Notes: generated by a model from the letters alone, not told the origin. 64,000 nt of DNA from Hungatella hathewayi (GCA_025149285.1 CP102274.1:3436001-3500000), one strand, 5' to 3'. Shown: positions 50,844-61,152, counted from the first letter of the stretch. Program-made: numbers and translations.

Positions 50844-52294
50844 GCCTCTTCCCTTTCTGAAGCTTCCTCTCCGAATGCGTAATGAAGTTTCGGATTTCTG
50901 GCCGCATTTACCTCATCCAGACGCTTCACCAGGGTGACATGAGGAGAATTCCGGATATATTCCGGATCGCGCTTCGCCGTCTCGTAAATCTCATGGAACA
51001 CGGAGATCAGTTCATCCAAGTTCTCCTTTGATTCTGTCTCAGTCGGTTCTACCATCAGAGCCTCGTGGACAATCAGCGGGAAGTACATGGTCGGCGGATG
51101 GATTCCGTGGTCCAGAAGGGCCTTGGCGATGTCCATGGCCGTCACCTCCATCTCTTCCTTTTCCTGCTCCAGACTCATGACAAATTCATGCATGCACGTC
51201 TGTTTAAACGGCATGTGGTAATCGTCCGAAAGCTTGACTCTGACGTAATTTGCATTTAATACCGCGTTTCTGCAGGCGTCAGCAATGCCGTCGGGTCCCA
51301 GCGTCAGAACATAGGAAAGTGCTTTCACCACCACAAGGAAATTGCCGCAGAACTCTTTTACCATTCCGATGGACTGCCCGTAAGGCGCCGTACAGAGCAC
51401 TCCATCCCGTTCCACCACCTTCCGTCCCGGCAGGAACGGTTCCAGGAATTTCTTGCAGCCCACCGGGCCGCTTCCCGGGCCGCCGCCGCCGTGAGGCGTG
51501 GAAAAGGTCTTGTGCAGATTTAAATGAACCACGTCGAAGCCCATGTCTCCGGGCCTTGTAATTCCCATGACCGCGTTAAGGTTTGCTCCGTCATAATAGC
51601 AGAGGCCGCCTGCGTCATGGACAATCTTCGTGATCTCTAAAATATTCGGGTCAAAGAGCCCTACTGTGTTGGGATTGGTCAGCATAAGGCCTGCGGTATC
51701 TTCTCCGACAGCCTCCCGAAGCTTCTCCAAATCCACAAGACCGTCGGCTGTGGATGGAATATTGATTACCTTGTAGCCGGCCATGGCCGCGCTGGCCGGA
51801 TTCGTTCCATGGGCGGAGTCCGGAACGATGATCTTCGTCCGTTTCTCATCTCCACGGCTCTCGTGCCAGGCACGGATCAGCAGCAGTCCTGTAAATTCGC
51901 CGTGAGCGCCTGCCGCCGGCTGGAACGTCATGCTGTCCATTCCGGTTATCTCGCTGAAAATCTCCTCCGCCGTTTTAAGGACCTCCAAGGCACCCTGAAC
52001 AGTGGATTCCGGCTGCAGCGGATGAATTCCGGTAAATCCCGGGAGGCCGGCTATCTCCTCATTGATCTTGGGATTGTATTTCATGGTGCAGGAACCGAGG
52101 GGATAGCAGCCGTCATTGACACCATGGGTTGCTTTTGCCAGCTCCGTATAATGGCGGCTTATGTCATTTTCCGATACCTCGGGAAGGCGCAGCGGAAGCT
52201 CCCTTCCGTGTTCCGGCATCACATACGGCACATCGGATGACGGAAGAATCTGGCAGTGACGCCCATGTACGCTTCGTTCAAATATCAGTTTCAT
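50840..52294 (-). CDS. gcvPB: Glycine dehydrogenase (decarboxylating) subunit 2
   Basis: PLP-containing half of the P protein, 484 residues. The start is the ATG at 52294, overlapping the gcvPA stop as ATGA and preceded by AAGGAGG; the longer frame is a shadow of gcvPA. The PLP lysine lies in [21 protein letters not shown], with [15 protein letters not shown] near the start. With GcvPA it decarboxylates glycine and passes the aminomethyl group to lipoyl-GcvH. Confidence 0.96.
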   Translation of the reverse strand: MKLIFERSVHGRHCQILPSSDVPYVMPEHGRELPLRLPEVSENDISRHYTELAKATHGVNDGCYPLGSCTMKYNPKINEEIAGLPGFTGIHPLQPESTVQGALEVLKTAEEIFSEITGMDSMTFQPAAGAHGEFTGLLLIRAWHESRGDEKRTKIIVPDSAHGTNPASAAMAGYKVINIPSTADGLVDLEKLREAVGEDTAGLMLTNPNTVGLFDPNILEITKIVHDAGGLCYYDGANLNAVMGITRPGDMGFDVVHLNLHKTFSTPHGGGGPGSGPVGCKKFLEPFLPGRKVVERDGVLCTAPYGQSIGMVKEFCGNFLVVVKALSYVLTLGPDGIADACRNAVLNANYVRVKLSDDYHMPFKQTCMHEFVMSLEQEKEEMEVTAMDIAKALLDHGIHPPTMYFPLIVHEALMVEPTETESKENLDELISVFHEIYETAKRDPEYIRNSPHVTLVKRLDEVNAARNPKLHYAFGEEASEREEA

Positions 52295-53610
52295 GCGCAG
52301 CACACCTCCTTTACGAGACAGGCCAGACGGTCCATCTCCTCCTTCGTATTCATCTCTGTCGCACACCAGAGTATGCGTCCGCCCGGTAAAGGCAGACCGC
52401 CTAAGAACCCTTCTTCCTCCAGCCTGGCAGACAACTGCTCTGTATCTACAGGGCACTCTGTCACAAACTCGTGGAAAAATGGCTTGTCATAGACCGGCTT
52501 CAATCCGGCTTCTTTCAGTTTTTCTCTCAGATAATGGGCTTTTGAGGTGCACTGGAGCGCCGCCTCCCTAAGCCCCTGCGGTCCCATCGCTGACAGATAG
52601 ACGGAGGCCGTCAGTGCGCACAGCGCCTGATTGGAGCAGATGTTGCTGCCTGCTTTTTCCCGGCGGATATGCTGTTCTCTCGCCTGCAGAGTCAGAACAA
52701 AGCCCCTTTTTCCATCGGAATCCACCGTCTCACCCACAATACGGCCGGGGAGTTTCCTCATCATATCCCGCGTCGTCGCCATAAATCCCAGGTAAGGACC
52801 GCCGAAAGCCATAGGAAGTCCCAGCGGCTGTCCTTCTCCCACTGCGATATCGGCGCCGCATTCGGCCGGCGTCTTAAGAACCGCCAGGGAGATGGGATTA
52901 CAGCCTGCAATCACCTTGCCGCCGGCTTCGTGAACCAGTTCCGATATGGCGGTTACATCTTCCAGAATACCGTAGTAATTGGGCTGCTGTACATAGAAAC
53001 AGGCCACTGTCTCATCAAGCATCCCCTTCAGCGCCTCAAAATCCACGCTCCCGTCCATTGACGGAACCAGTTCCACGAAAGCACCTCTGCCGTGGCAGTA
53101 CGTCTCCATCGCTGCCAGTACATCCGGATGTGCCGTGTCTGCCGCCAGGACTCTGACCCTCTTGCGCTCACGGCACATGAAGACACTCTCCGCAGCCGCA
53201 GATGCGCCGTCATAGACCGACGCATTGGCTGCATCCATCCCTGTCAGTTCACAGATCATGGTCTGGTATTCAAAAATAGCCTGTAGATTCCCCTGGCTGA
53301 TCTCCGCCTGATACGGGGTATAGGCGGTGACGAACTCCTCTTTGGAGACCACCTCTTTTACAATAGCCGGTATGTAATGGCGGTACGCTCCCGCCCCGCG
53401 GAACACATGGTCGAACACGCGGTTTCTGCCCGCCATGGACGCCATATGCCGGTACAGTTCAAGTTCTGATCTGCCCTCCGGAACAGAGAGCCGTCTCTTT
53501 AGCTTCACGGAATCCGGCACACAGCCGAACAAATCATCGTAATCTTTATAACCGATTTCATCGAGCATTGCCTTCTGCTGATCATCGGTGCTGGATAAGT
53601 AAGACCCCAT
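52291..53610 (-). CDS. gcvPA: Glycine dehydrogenase (decarboxylating) subunit 1
   Basis: N-terminal half of the P protein, 439 residues, from the ATG at 53610 after AAGGAG. Typical segments are [40 protein letters not shown] and [20 protein letters not shown]. It forms the heterotetrameric P protein with GcvPB. Split P proteins are usual in Firmicutes. Confidence 0.96.
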   Translation of the reverse strand: MGSYLSSTDDQQKAMLDEIGYKDYDDLFGCVPDSVKLKRRLSVPEGRSELELYRHMASMAGRNRVFDHVFRGAGAYRHYIPAIVKEVVSKEEFVTAYTPYQAEISQGNLQAIFEYQTMICELTGMDAANASVYDGASAAAESVFMCRERKRVRVLAADTAHPDVLAAMETYCHGRGAFVELVPSMDGSVDFEALKGMLDETVACFYVQQPNYYGILEDVTAISELVHEAGGKVIAGCNPISLAVLKTPAECGADIAVGEGQPLGLPMAFGGPYLGFMATTRDMMRKLPGRIVGETVDSDGKRGFVLTLQAREQHIRREKAGSNICSNQALCALTASVYLSAMGPQGLREAALQCTSKAHYLREKLKEAGLKPVYDKPFFHEFVTECPVDTEQLSARLEEEGFLGGLPLPGGRILWCATEMNTKEEMDRLACLVKEVCCA

Positions 53611-53639
53611 ATGCATTCTCCTTCTGCTGTTCAAAATTC

Positions 53640-54014
53640 TTATTCTTTGACGAACTCCTCATATTCCTGTGCACTCATCAGTTCTTCTTTATCCTCAATG
53701 TCGGAAATGCGGATCATCCAGGCTCCGTACGGGTCGGAATTGATGCTCTCCGGACTGTCCAGCAGGTCCTCATTGATCTCCGCAACCACGCCGGTAACCG
53801 GAGAGTAAACATCGGAAACGGCCTTTACCGACTCCACATCGCCGAACGCCTCGCCTGCCGTCACCTCATCCTCCGGCTCCGGAAGGTTTACAAATACGAG
53901 ATCCCCCATCTGGTCCTGGGCATAATCTGTCATACCGATCCTGGCTGAACCGTCTTCTAAGAACTCCACCCACTCGTGTGATTTTGCATACTTTAAATGT
54001 TCTGGATATGTCAT
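53640..54014 (-). CDS. gcvH: Glycine cleavage system H protein
   Basis: Lipoyl carrier of 124 residues from the ATG at 54014 (GGAGG upstream). The lipoylated lysine sits in the FGDVESVKAVSDVYSP motif. The N-terminal YPEHLKYAKSHEWVEF is also typical. It shuttles the aminomethyl and electron load between the P, T and L proteins. Confidence 0.97.
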   Translation of the reverse strand: MTYPEHLKYAKSHEWVEFLEDGSARIGMTDYAQDQMGDLVFVNLPEPEDEVTAGEAFGDVESVKAVSDVYSPVTGVVAEINEDLLDSPESINSDPYGAWMIRISDIEDKEELMSAQEYEEFVKE

Positions 54015-54050
54015 TGTTTTTTCCTCCATTTTTGATTTTATTTGGTATGG

Positions 54051-55139
54051 TTATTTCACTCTTTTATAAAACGGCAGCGGGACGACCTCCGCTTCAATCC
54101 GGCGTCCTCTCACATCCGCCTCCACCTTTGTGCCTGGAACGGCATATTCTTTTTTTACAAGGGCCATGGCAACCGGGCATTTTAAATAGGGGACATGGGT
54201 CCCGGATGTGGTCACGCCGATCTCCCCGCCATCCGCATAGACGGTCTCATGTTCCCGGATAATGCCCCGGCCTGTCACCTTCAAACCGACCCTGGCCCGC
54301 GCCGGTTCTCCCTTCGCCTCGATAGCCGCTTTTCCGATAAAGTCTTCCTTTTTCATCTTCACGGCAAAGGAAAGTCCTGTCTCTATCGGTGTAATGGTAT
54401 CATCCATCTCATGACCGTACAGAGGCATGGCGGCTTCCAGTCTTAAAGTATCCCGCGCTCCCAGACCGCATGGAATTAACCCTTCCTCTTTTCCGGCCTC
54501 CATCAGCGCTTCAAAAAGTTCCGGAGCCTTCCCGGCAGCCATGTAGAGCTCGTAACCGTCCTCCCCGGTATACCCGGTTTTGGAAATGATACAGCGGATT
54601 CCGGCCACCGGACGGTCTGCAAGGCAGGTATAGTATTTTACCGGCAGATTCGTTTCCTCCGTCAGTTTCAGAAGAATCTCCTTTGCCTTCGGCCCCTGGA
54701 GGGCCAGCTGTCCTATCTCCGCCGAGATGTCTTTTAATTCGGCGCCCGGAAGACTGTGGGCCGTCATCCATGCAAAATCCTTATCCTTGTTGGCTGCATT
54801 TACCACGATAAAATAGTGATTGTCTCTGATCTTGTACACAATCAGGTCATCCACCACGCCGCCCTCCTCGTTGCACATCGGGCTGTATCTGGCCTGGCCA
54901 TCCGACATCCCCGTAAAGTCATTGGTCAGCAGATGGTTTAAATTGTCGAGAGCGCCTTCTCCCTCACACAGAATCTCTCCCATATGGGACACGTCGAACA
55001 GGCCGCAGGCCGTCCGTACAGCCATGTGTTCCGCAATGACTCCGGTCCCGTACTGCACCGGCAGGAGATATCCGGCAAACGGCACCATCTTCCCCCCATA
55101 CTTTACATGAGTATCATATAAAGTCGTTTTACATTCCAT
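54051..55139 (-). CDS. gcvT: Glycine cleavage system aminomethyltransferase (T protein)
   Basis: Enzyme of 362 residues from the ATG at 55139 after GGAGG; the longer frame enters the leader. Motifs are TTLYDTHVKYGGKMVPFAGYLLPVQY, FDVSHMGEI, NDFTGMSDGQARYSPMCNEEGGVVDDLIVY and GYTGEDGYELY. It releases ammonia and makes methylene-THF from the H-protein intermediate. It is first in the operon and sits directly behind the glycine riboswitch. Confidence 0.96.
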   Translation of the reverse strand: MECKTTLYDTHVKYGGKMVPFAGYLLPVQYGTGVIAEHMAVRTACGLFDVSHMGEILCEGEGALDNLNHLLTNDFTGMSDGQARYSPMCNEEGGVVDDLIVYKIRDNHYFIVVNAANKDKDFAWMTAHSLPGAELKDISAEIGQLALQGPKAKEILLKLTEETNLPVKYYTCLADRPVAGIRCIISKTGYTGEDGYELYMAAGKAPELFEALMEAGKEEGLIPCGLGARDTLRLEAAMPLYGHEMDDTITPIETGLSFAVKMKKEDFIGKAAIEAKGEPARARVGLKVTGRGIIREHETVYADGGEIGVTTSGTHVPYLKCPVAMALVKKEYAVPGTKVEADVRGRRIEAEVVPLPFYKRVK

Positions 55140-55178
55140 GTTTTCCTTCCTCCAATCAAGATTGTTAAATTTTGAACA

Positions 55179-55212
55179 CAAAAAAGGCATACAACGCAAT
55201 TCGTTATATGCC
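55179..55212 (-). terminator. Riboswitch-associated terminator ahead of gcvT
   Basis: On the minus strand GGCATATAACG pairs with CGTTGTATGCC (55212-55202 with 55196-55186), followed by TTTTTTG. It lies between the glycine aptamers and gcvT, so the switch likely controls transcription. Confidence 0.85.
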
Positions 55213-55426
55213 CCGTCTTCGTACCTGAAAGATTACCTTCCTCTGTTACGGTTCCCTTCTCTGATCCAGTCTGTAAATGCACTGCGACCGGTCCGGGAAA
55301 ACGCACAGCCGGAAAGCTGCCTCGTCGGTGGTGTCTGTCACCTTTCCAGAGTTTCGTCCAAATCCGGTCCTTTTGCCTGAGAGTTTTTCTCACCTTCGGC
55401 GCCGCCGCTGATCTGCGGTCTCTCCC
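55213..55426 (-). ncRNA. Tandem glycine riboswitch
   Basis: On the minus strand the first aptamer (about 55426-55341) shows GGGAGAGACCGC, GCCGAAGG, CTCTCAGGCAAAAGGACC and GGACGAAACTCTGG in order, an almost textbook glycine motif. The second (about 55340-55213) is less regular, with GGAAGGTAATCTTTCAGGTACGAAGAC at its end, a usual second-aptamer form. A terminator follows. Glycine binding is expected to switch the gcv operon on. Confidence 0.92.
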
Positions 55427-55460
55427 GGATTCTTCAACCGAGTATTCAATTTACGAGTAA

Positions 55461-55489
55461 AGTATAACATGTTTATCCGGGAGCCGCAA
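55461..55489 (-). promoter_or_regulatory. Promoter of the gcv operon
   Basis: TTGCGG (55489-55484), a 17-bp spacer and TATACT (55466-55461) on the minus strand, about 35 bp before the first glycine aptamer. Confidence 0.8.
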
Positions 55490-55551
55490 GCGATTATTGT
55501 GCATATTTTCTAATATTTTCTAATTATTAAATTTTTTCCGGTGAACCCGCT

Positions 55552-57255
55552 TTATATCGGAATGCTGTCCGACAGGCACAAGGTTCCAAACCCCAGCTCC
55601 GGATTCGGCCACTGGGAATATCCGGGCAGATGCCTGGCGCCCCGCCTTAAATAAGCTTTTATTTTCTCGCCGTACAGAAACGGATCTCTTCCGTCCACAA
55701 TCCCCCACTGCATCAGCAGCGCCGCGCTTCCCGTCACAAATGGCGTGGCAAAGGAGGTTCCTGTCACGGTCTCATAACCGCCGCCCGATCTGGCGGTAAT
55801 AATTCCGACGCCGGGGGCGACCAGATCCGGTTTCACCTGACGCGTCATTCTCGTAAAACCGCGGCCGGAAAAATCGGCAAAAGACTGGTAGGCGTCATCG
55901 TAGGCTCCGACAGATATGACGCCCGCCGCCGTTGACGGAATGGTCAGTGTCGTCTCCGGCGACGGCCTTAAAAAACGGGTGGAACGGCTCAGTACACTGG
56001 CGGAAGGCAGCCAGAAATCAAAATTTCCCTCCACAATCTCTCGGGGGGTCAGACGGATCCTCCAGACCCCCTCCTCCAGGTAATTTTCTTTGGGAATAAA
56101 ATCCAGATAGATCTCCTGCGCCACGCTGTAGGGTCCCGGTTTTCCGTAATAGAGGAGGATCGTCTGGTTCACAAACGGGATTGTCTGCGGCCCCAGACGG
56201 CTGCTGACCGGGCCGATGGTTTCTCCGGATGGCGTGATTAAGCTGATATCAAAGATATCCGTATAGGACTTCCAGAGCTGAACACTGAAGCTGGTCTGAT
56301 AAGCCCCGACCGTCAGTTCCACCTCCTGCGGCTGGTTCATCACCAGCTGCCCGGCACTGTGACCGTCTCCCGCGCCTTCATTTCCCGTTCCCACCACAAA
56401 CACCGTTTTTCCGTAATTGGATATATCGTTGAGAAATGTTTCCAGAAGACTGGTGCCGTCATGGGAACCGTACGTGTTGCCGAAGCTTAAATTGACCGCC
56501 ACCGGCTGTCTCCTGCGCACGGCCTCTCTCACCACGAAATTGACTGCCCGCATCAGCTCCGTCGTTCGCGGAAAGCCGTCGCTCTTCGGCACACCCAGCT
56601 TAACCACCAGAAGCTCGCTCTCATAGGCGATTCCGCGGTACTGCCCGTTATTTTCCCTTCCGTTGCCCGCCGCGATTCCGGCCACAGCCGTGCCATGGCC
56701 GCTCGTATCCACAGAAGGTACAAGCGCTCGTGCGGCCGCCCGGCTCCCTGCTGCCAGCGCTTCGTTAATCTCCTCCTCCGTAAACACCCGGTTAAGCGTC
56801 TGGTCCCAGAGCATGACAATGCGGGTGTCTCCGTTCTCCTTCCGGAAATCGTCGTGGTAATAATCGATCCCCGAATCGATGATCGCCGTCAGAACGCCTC
56901 TGCCTGACAGGCTCCTGTCCCCCTGCTGCGCAATATTAATGCAGGAGGCTGCCTTTGCCTGGTTGATGGCAAAGAACAGCCTCTTTGGTTTTTCCACGTA
57001 TTCGATTTGAGGCAGACTGCTGATATAGTCGATCTCCGATTCCGGCACCGTGAGAATCGCGTACTCATTGATCATCTCCTCCACGGTGACCCCGTGTTCT
57101 GCTGCCTCGTCAAGGCTTCCGGAATATTTGACGATCAGTTCCCATGTATTCTGGTCAGAATTATAGCCTACATTTAATGACTCTGATTTTTCCCGTTCCT
57201 CTTCCGTGGCGCTGAGCGCCAGGTTTAACAGATTTTCCAGCTTTTGGTTCTGCAT
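55552..57255 (-). CDS. CspB-like S8 family subtilisin protease
   Basis: Subtilase of 567 residues with an apparently intact triad: Asp127 (IIDSGID), His187 (SGHGTAVAG) and Ser501 (GTSFATP), plus Asn292 of the oxyanion hole. A prodomain of about 95 residues precedes it. A beta-rich insertion of about 130 residues splits the domain between His and Ser, as in the jelly-roll of clostridial Csp germination proteases. No signal peptide is seen. Csp proteins process the cortex hydrolase SleC in spores; a germination role is possible but the Lachnospiraceae paralogues are numerous. Confidence 0.85.
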   Translation of the reverse strand: MQNQKLENLLNLALSATEEEREKSESLNVGYNSDQNTWELIVKYSGSLDEAAEHGVTVEEMINEYAILTVPESEIDYISSLPQIEYVEKPKRLFFAINQAKAASCINIAQQGDRSLSGRGVLTAIIDSGIDYYHDDFRKENGDTRIVMLWDQTLNRVFTEEEINEALAAGSRAAARALVPSVDTSGHGTAVAGIAAGNGRENNGQYRGIAYESELLVVKLGVPKSDGFPRTTELMRAVNFVVREAVRRRQPVAVNLSFGNTYGSHDGTSLLETFLNDISNYGKTVFVVGTGNEGAGDGHSAGQLVMNQPQEVELTVGAYQTSFSVQLWKSYTDIFDISLITPSGETIGPVSSRLGPQTIPFVNQTILLYYGKPGPYSVAQEIYLDFIPKENYLEEGVWRIRLTPREIVEGNFDFWLPSASVLSRSTRFLRPSPETTLTIPSTAAGVISVGAYDDAYQSFADFSGRGFTRMTRQVKPDLVAPGVGIITARSGGGYETVTGTSFATPFVTGSAALLMQWGIVDGRDPFLYGEKIKAYLRRGARHLPGYSQWPNPELGFGTLCLSDSIPI

Positions 57256-57323
57256 ATGCTTCCCGATTACTCTTTTAGTCTATCATACGCGTGACAGCAT
57301 GGTCGTATTCGGGTTCTTTCCCG

Positions 57324-59603
57324 TCACTGGTCCCCTTCCTTTTCTGCTTCTCTGACTTCTACTCCCTGATAAAAGAACTGAAGAATCTCCTCATAGCTCT
57401 TTCCCTCCGACGCCATAGCCTGGGCCCCGTTCTGGCTCATGCCGACGCCGTGGCCATAGCCGCCGCCGTAGATATGGAAGGTGGTGATATTGTTATCATC
57501 CACGCCCTCATTCTCAATGGCTATATAGGCGCTGGGCAGAGATTCGATATCCTTCATGACAGCTCCGTCATTCTTCGTGATCTTCATATAAGGATTGCCA
57601 AGCTTTGCTCTCACCTGTCCCTCCCCGTTGATCGTCATAATTCCATCGGAGCCTTCCACACGCACCTTTTTCACTATGCCGCCCACTCCACGCTCGGTGA
57701 CGGAAATATTCAAAATAGTTCCCACCGCAGTTATCTCCTCCTCCAGCTGCCGGTTGGTTACCGTAGTCTCCCACCGGTACATCGGAAAGGACGAATCATA
57801 GGATGGATACTCCTTATCTTTGATGAATGCTTCAAACGCCGCATTGGTGGACAGATTCAAAACACTTCGTCCGCCCTCCAGAAGACAGCCGTCCAGATAC
57901 GGATACTTGGCCGGATCGCTTCCCCAGATGCTGCCGTCTGTCGTGTGGCCGCAGGAGGTGGAGAAATAAAACGCTTCAATGGGCACATCCTGATAGAACA
58001 GAAGCTTTCCGTATGTCTCCCGCACAGCCTGCTCCGTCTTATCTGAAGTCTTTAAGTTATTATACACCTGAAATCTGGTACTGTCGTCCACATGGGCGCC
58101 GTACTGGCTGTAGGCGTTGCTCTGAATCTGACGGTAGGCGTACGTCCTCGCACAGACCGCCTGGGCCTTTAGCGCCTCCATCTCATAGCTGTCAGGCATC
58201 TCACTGGGCACTACCCTGGTCAGATAGTCTTCCAGATACAACTCGTTAATCAGGGTAATCCCTTCGTTCTCCTTCCTGATCTCGATACTGCCGCTGTACG
58301 TTGGCGTTCCCAGGGAACGGCGGATGGAATTAACGGTTATGGTGTCGCCGGCCTCCACAGGGGTGACGACAATCCGGCCTTCCTTCAGCCGCTCATCCGA
58401 CAGATCGATAATCACTTCGGCCTTCGCCGGTATCTGAACGCTCTCTTCCCCGCTTGCAAGGTTTAAGCCACTCTCCGCCGATAAGGTGACCGACGGATGG
58501 AATACAGACTGGAAATTCGTATTCATGATCATGACCCGGATGGTCTTCGCATCGAACTCCCGCATGGTCAGCGCCGCGCACAGCTTTCCATGCGCCACGA
58601 CGAATTCCTGGATGTCGTAGCCGACGAGAATGTCCGAGACAGACTGCTCCTCGAACTGTCCGTACAGCTTATACACCTTGAAATCCTTATCCAGTTTAAT
58701 CTTTCCGTAGCCTTCTATCTCAATGGAATCGTCCTTTACCGCCAGAACCTTTCCGGTAATTCTCTTTTTCTTCAGGGTTACCTTCTGAAGCTTCCCGTTC
58801 TTTAAAGACAAGTCCGCCAGATTATCCGCAAATTCCTCCGGCTGCCCCAAAGAGGCCTCCATGGGAAACGACCGATCGACAGTTCCCAGACGGACCGAAA
58901 ACGTGTCTCCCTCACCGTGGGTAAGCCAGACATTCTTATAGGTGACGGAATCGCTCACCGGTTCCCTGACCGCGATCATCTCGCCGTCTTTTACCAGGAC
59001 CTTCAGCTCCCAGTCTATGTAGCTGTCGAGGCTGATTCCCTCAAAGCGGAATTTGCCTTCGCTCGTATATGCGGTCCAGGCCGGAGCGCTCCTTATATTC
59101 ATGGGCGTACCGTAAAGGAGGATATTCCGTTCCTTTATGCTGCCATCGTGATCCAGTTCTTTTCTGAGGCTGTCGTAAATAAACCACCAGTTATCCGATG
59201 GAAACGGTTTGCCCTGCTTCTTTTTTCCCACGCGGGCCGGTTCCCCCTGTCCCGGGGACAGCGCCTCTGCCAGTTCCTCCGCCTCCCGGTACGTCAGGTA
59301 TCCCTGTACGTACTCCGGATCGGATGGGGTCGTGTCCGGAGATACATATCCGTTCACATAAAGATAGTTCAAATATTTCGCATACCAGTGATTCCTGTCT
59401 TTCTCCGTAAAATAGTTCTGCCCCTGCTCCTTAAGCAGCTGCTCACAGCTTTCGGCATCTGTCAAAAGAAGGGCGGCCGACTTATAGGCCGCCGCTCTCG
59501 ATATCCCACCCGGCTTCGGTTCACTGACCAGGATGATGATAATTAAAATGAGAACCAGAAGAGGAATTCCGGCTGCAAATGCAATAAATTTCCTTTTATT
59601 CAT
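57324..59603 (-). CDS. SpoIID/LytB-domain protein
   Basis: Envelope protein of 759 residues with one N-terminal membrane anchor (about 8-27). A long N-terminal region of about 400 residues has no clear family but includes several small beta domains. The C-terminal 300 residues are the SpoIID domain: YLEDYLTRVVPSEMPDSYEMEALKAQAVCARTYA, FYFSTSCGHTTDGSIWG and YGHGVGMSQNGAQAMA. SpoIID-type enzymes cleave peptidoglycan glycan strands and some act in spore engulfment. The extra N-terminal part makes it much longer than SpoIID itself. Confidence 0.85.
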   Translation of the reverse strand: MNKRKFIAFAAGIPLLVLILIIIILVSEPKPGGISRAAAYKSAALLLTDAESCEQLLKEQGQNYFTEKDRNHWYAKYLNYLYVNGYVSPDTTPSDPEYVQGYLTYREAEELAEALSPGQGEPARVGKKKQGKPFPSDNWWFIYDSLRKELDHDGSIKERNILLYGTPMNIRSAPAWTAYTSEGKFRFEGISLDSYIDWELKVLVKDGEMIAVREPVSDSVTYKNVWLTHGEGDTFSVRLGTVDRSFPMEASLGQPEEFADNLADLSLKNGKLQKVTLKKKRITGKVLAVKDDSIEIEGYGKIKLDKDFKVYKLYGQFEEQSVSDILVGYDIQEFVVAHGKLCAALTMREFDAKTIRVMIMNTNFQSVFHPSVTLSAESGLNLASGEESVQIPAKAEVIIDLSDERLKEGRIVVTPVEAGDTITVNSIRRSLGTPTYSGSIEIRKENEGITLINELYLEDYLTRVVPSEMPDSYEMEALKAQAVCARTYAYRQIQSNAYSQYGAHVDDSTRFQVYNNLKTSDKTEQAVRETYGKLLFYQDVPIEAFYFSTSCGHTTDGSIWGSDPAKYPYLDGCLLEGGRSVLNLSTNAAFEAFIKDKEYPSYDSSFPMYRWETTVTNRQLEEEITAVGTILNISVTERGVGGIVKKVRVEGSDGIMTINGEGQVRAKLGNPYMKITKNDGAVMKDIESLPSAYIAIENEGVDDNNITTFHIYGGGYGHGVGMSQNGAQAMASEGKSYEEILQFFYQGVEVREAEKEGDQ

Positions 59604-59612
59604 GCGCTCCTC

Positions 59613-60845
59613 TTATCTCATATAAGTTTTCTTCTCTTCATCGATGTGTTTTAAATCCATGTAGTCGTTAGTATTAAGGGAGAGCTCTTTTTTCCTGAGA
59701 GCCCGGTTTACCAGCCCGGTAAGCATACTGTAGCCCACGGCAAAGGTGGGAACTGCAATGATCATACCGACAAATCCGAACAGACCGCCGAACAGCAGGA
59801 TGGAAAACAGCACCCAGAAGCTTGGAAGCCCGGTAGACTGTCCTAAAATCTTCGGGCCTAAAATGTTGCCGTCAAACTGCTGAAGAAGTACGATGAAAAT
59901 CAGGAAATACAGACACTTCATCGGGCTCACCAGAAGAATTAAAAAGGCGCTCGGGACAGCTCCGATAAACGGGCCGAAAAACGGAATCACATTCGTCACG
60001 CCCACGATCACGCTGACCAGCAGTACGTACGGCATCTTCATCCAGTTTAAGCAGACAAAGCAGATAATGCCGATAATCAGGGAATCCAGCAGCTTACCCG
60101 TAATGAAACCGCCAAACACCCGATGGACAAAACGGAGTTCCTCAATAAACTGGTTCGCCATCCGCAGCGGAAGTACACTGTAAATGATCTTCTTTCCCTG
60201 TGCGGAAAGAGTCTCTTTTATGTTTAACAGGTATACCATAACGATAACGCCGATCAGAATGTTCTTAAGCGCCAGCACAACACTTAAAAGACCGCTGGAA
60301 AGACCGCTGATTACCGTCGACACGTTCGGTACCAGGGAGGTGGTCAGCCAGTTTTCCAGCTGATTGGTCACCTCGTCGTACATCGGGATTACCTTCTGTT
60401 CCAGAGACGGATTATCCTCCAGAAGCTTCTGAAGCCACAGCGCCAGGTTGTTAATATTCTCCCCCAGCCCTTCCTGCAGCGTCATAATACTCGTATAAAT
60501 CTGCGGAATCACCATCCAGAACAGTCCCGCGACAATCACAAAAAGAACGATCAGGCTGACGGCTGTCGCTCCGGCCTTCGATAATCCCCTGATTGTCTTT
60601 TCCTTTTTTATGCCCTTCGCAATCCATCCTTCAAGAAGGCTTCTCGTCCTGTTATAAATCGGAAGAAGCAGATATGCCAGGACCGCACCATAGATCACCG
60701 GCATCAGGATGCCGATAAATGCTTTAAGTCCCGCCTTCATCACCTGAAATCGTGTAAGAAAAAAAGCAAACGCGATACTCAGCGCGATCACCGCCAGCGC
60801 GGTTACTCCCCAGCATATATAATTCCTGAATTTCGTTTCCTTCAT
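59613..60845 (-). CDS. AI-2E family transporter
   Basis: Membrane protein of 410 residues with about eight segments, formerly DUF20/PerM. Typical pieces are VIYGAVLAYLLLPIYNR, the long amphipathic region between segments 3 and 4, and GVTNVIPFFGPFIGAVPSAFLILL. Members export autoinducer-2 or act as Na+/H+ antiporters or general permeases; the name does not prove a role in quorum sensing. It precedes the SpoIID gene by 9 bp and may be cotranscribed with it. Confidence 0.9.
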   Translation of the reverse strand: MKETKFRNYICWGVTALAVIALSIAFAFFLTRFQVMKAGLKAFIGILMPVIYGAVLAYLLLPIYNRTRSLLEGWIAKGIKKEKTIRGLSKAGATAVSLIVLFVIVAGLFWMVIPQIYTSIMTLQEGLGENINNLALWLQKLLEDNPSLEQKVIPMYDEVTNQLENWLTTSLVPNVSTVISGLSSGLLSVVLALKNILIGVIVMVYLLNIKETLSAQGKKIIYSVLPLRMANQFIEELRFVHRVFGGFITGKLLDSLIIGIICFVCLNWMKMPYVLLVSVIVGVTNVIPFFGPFIGAVPSAFLILLVSPMKCLYFLIFIVLLQQFDGNILGPKILGQSTGLPSFWVLFSILLFGGLFGFVGMIIAVPTFAVGYSMLTGLVNRALRKKELSLNTNDYMDLKHIDEEKKTYMR

Positions 60846-60903
60846 ATTATTCTCCTGTATTTTTAAGATAAGGGCACTGCCCTATGTATACATTATCATA
60901 CTT

Positions 60904-60939
60904 TTGTAAAAAGTTAAAGCAGCGATTTCTCGCTGCTTT
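60904..60939 (-). terminator. Terminator after the 6S-like RNA
   Basis: AAAGCAGCG and CGCTGCTTT (60916-60924 with 60931-60939) form a 9-bp stem with a 6-base loop, followed on the minus strand by AACTTTTTAC. It lies 12 bp past the proposed RNA end. It is also T-rich on the plus strand. Confidence 0.7.
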
Positions 60940-60951
60940 TTTCTTTTGTAA

Positions 60952-61123
60952 CCCCAAAATGCCGGTTCTTACTGTTTGACGCCTAGCCTTGCTAGGTGGG
61001 CGACCTCACTTAAGCTTCTGCCTTCCACTCAATAAAGGAGGCCTGACATCCGCTTAAAAATATTGGAATCCCGAATGTCAAAATGTAGGTTCAAAGTAGG
61101 TAAGAGTATCGAACATTCCAGGA
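60952..61123 (-). ncRNA. ssrS: Probable 6S RNA
   Basis: On the minus strand the segment begins CCTGGAATGTTCGATAC and ends ACCGGCATTTTGGGG. CCTGGAATG pairs with CATTTTGGG over nine bases with G-U pairs, giving the closing stem. The internal CTTTGAACCTACATTTT and the 3' half with CCTAGC/GCTAGG hairpin resemble Firmicutes 6S RNAs, and the length (about 172 nt) fits. It has its own promoter and terminator and no reading frame. 6S RNA binds sigma-A RNA polymerase. Identification is by pattern only. Confidence 0.7.
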
Positions 61124-61152
61124 ATTACAATTCATCTTATTTTTATAGCATT

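Noticed and set aside
52295..52456. 54-codon N-terminal extension of gcvPB
   Set aside because: It lies wholly inside gcvPA in another frame; the ATGA overlap and AAGGAGG site mark 52294 as the start.
59613..60845. AI-2 quorum-sensing export implied by the family name
   Set aside because: The family has several transport roles and no luxS or lsr gene is in the window, so the function was left open.
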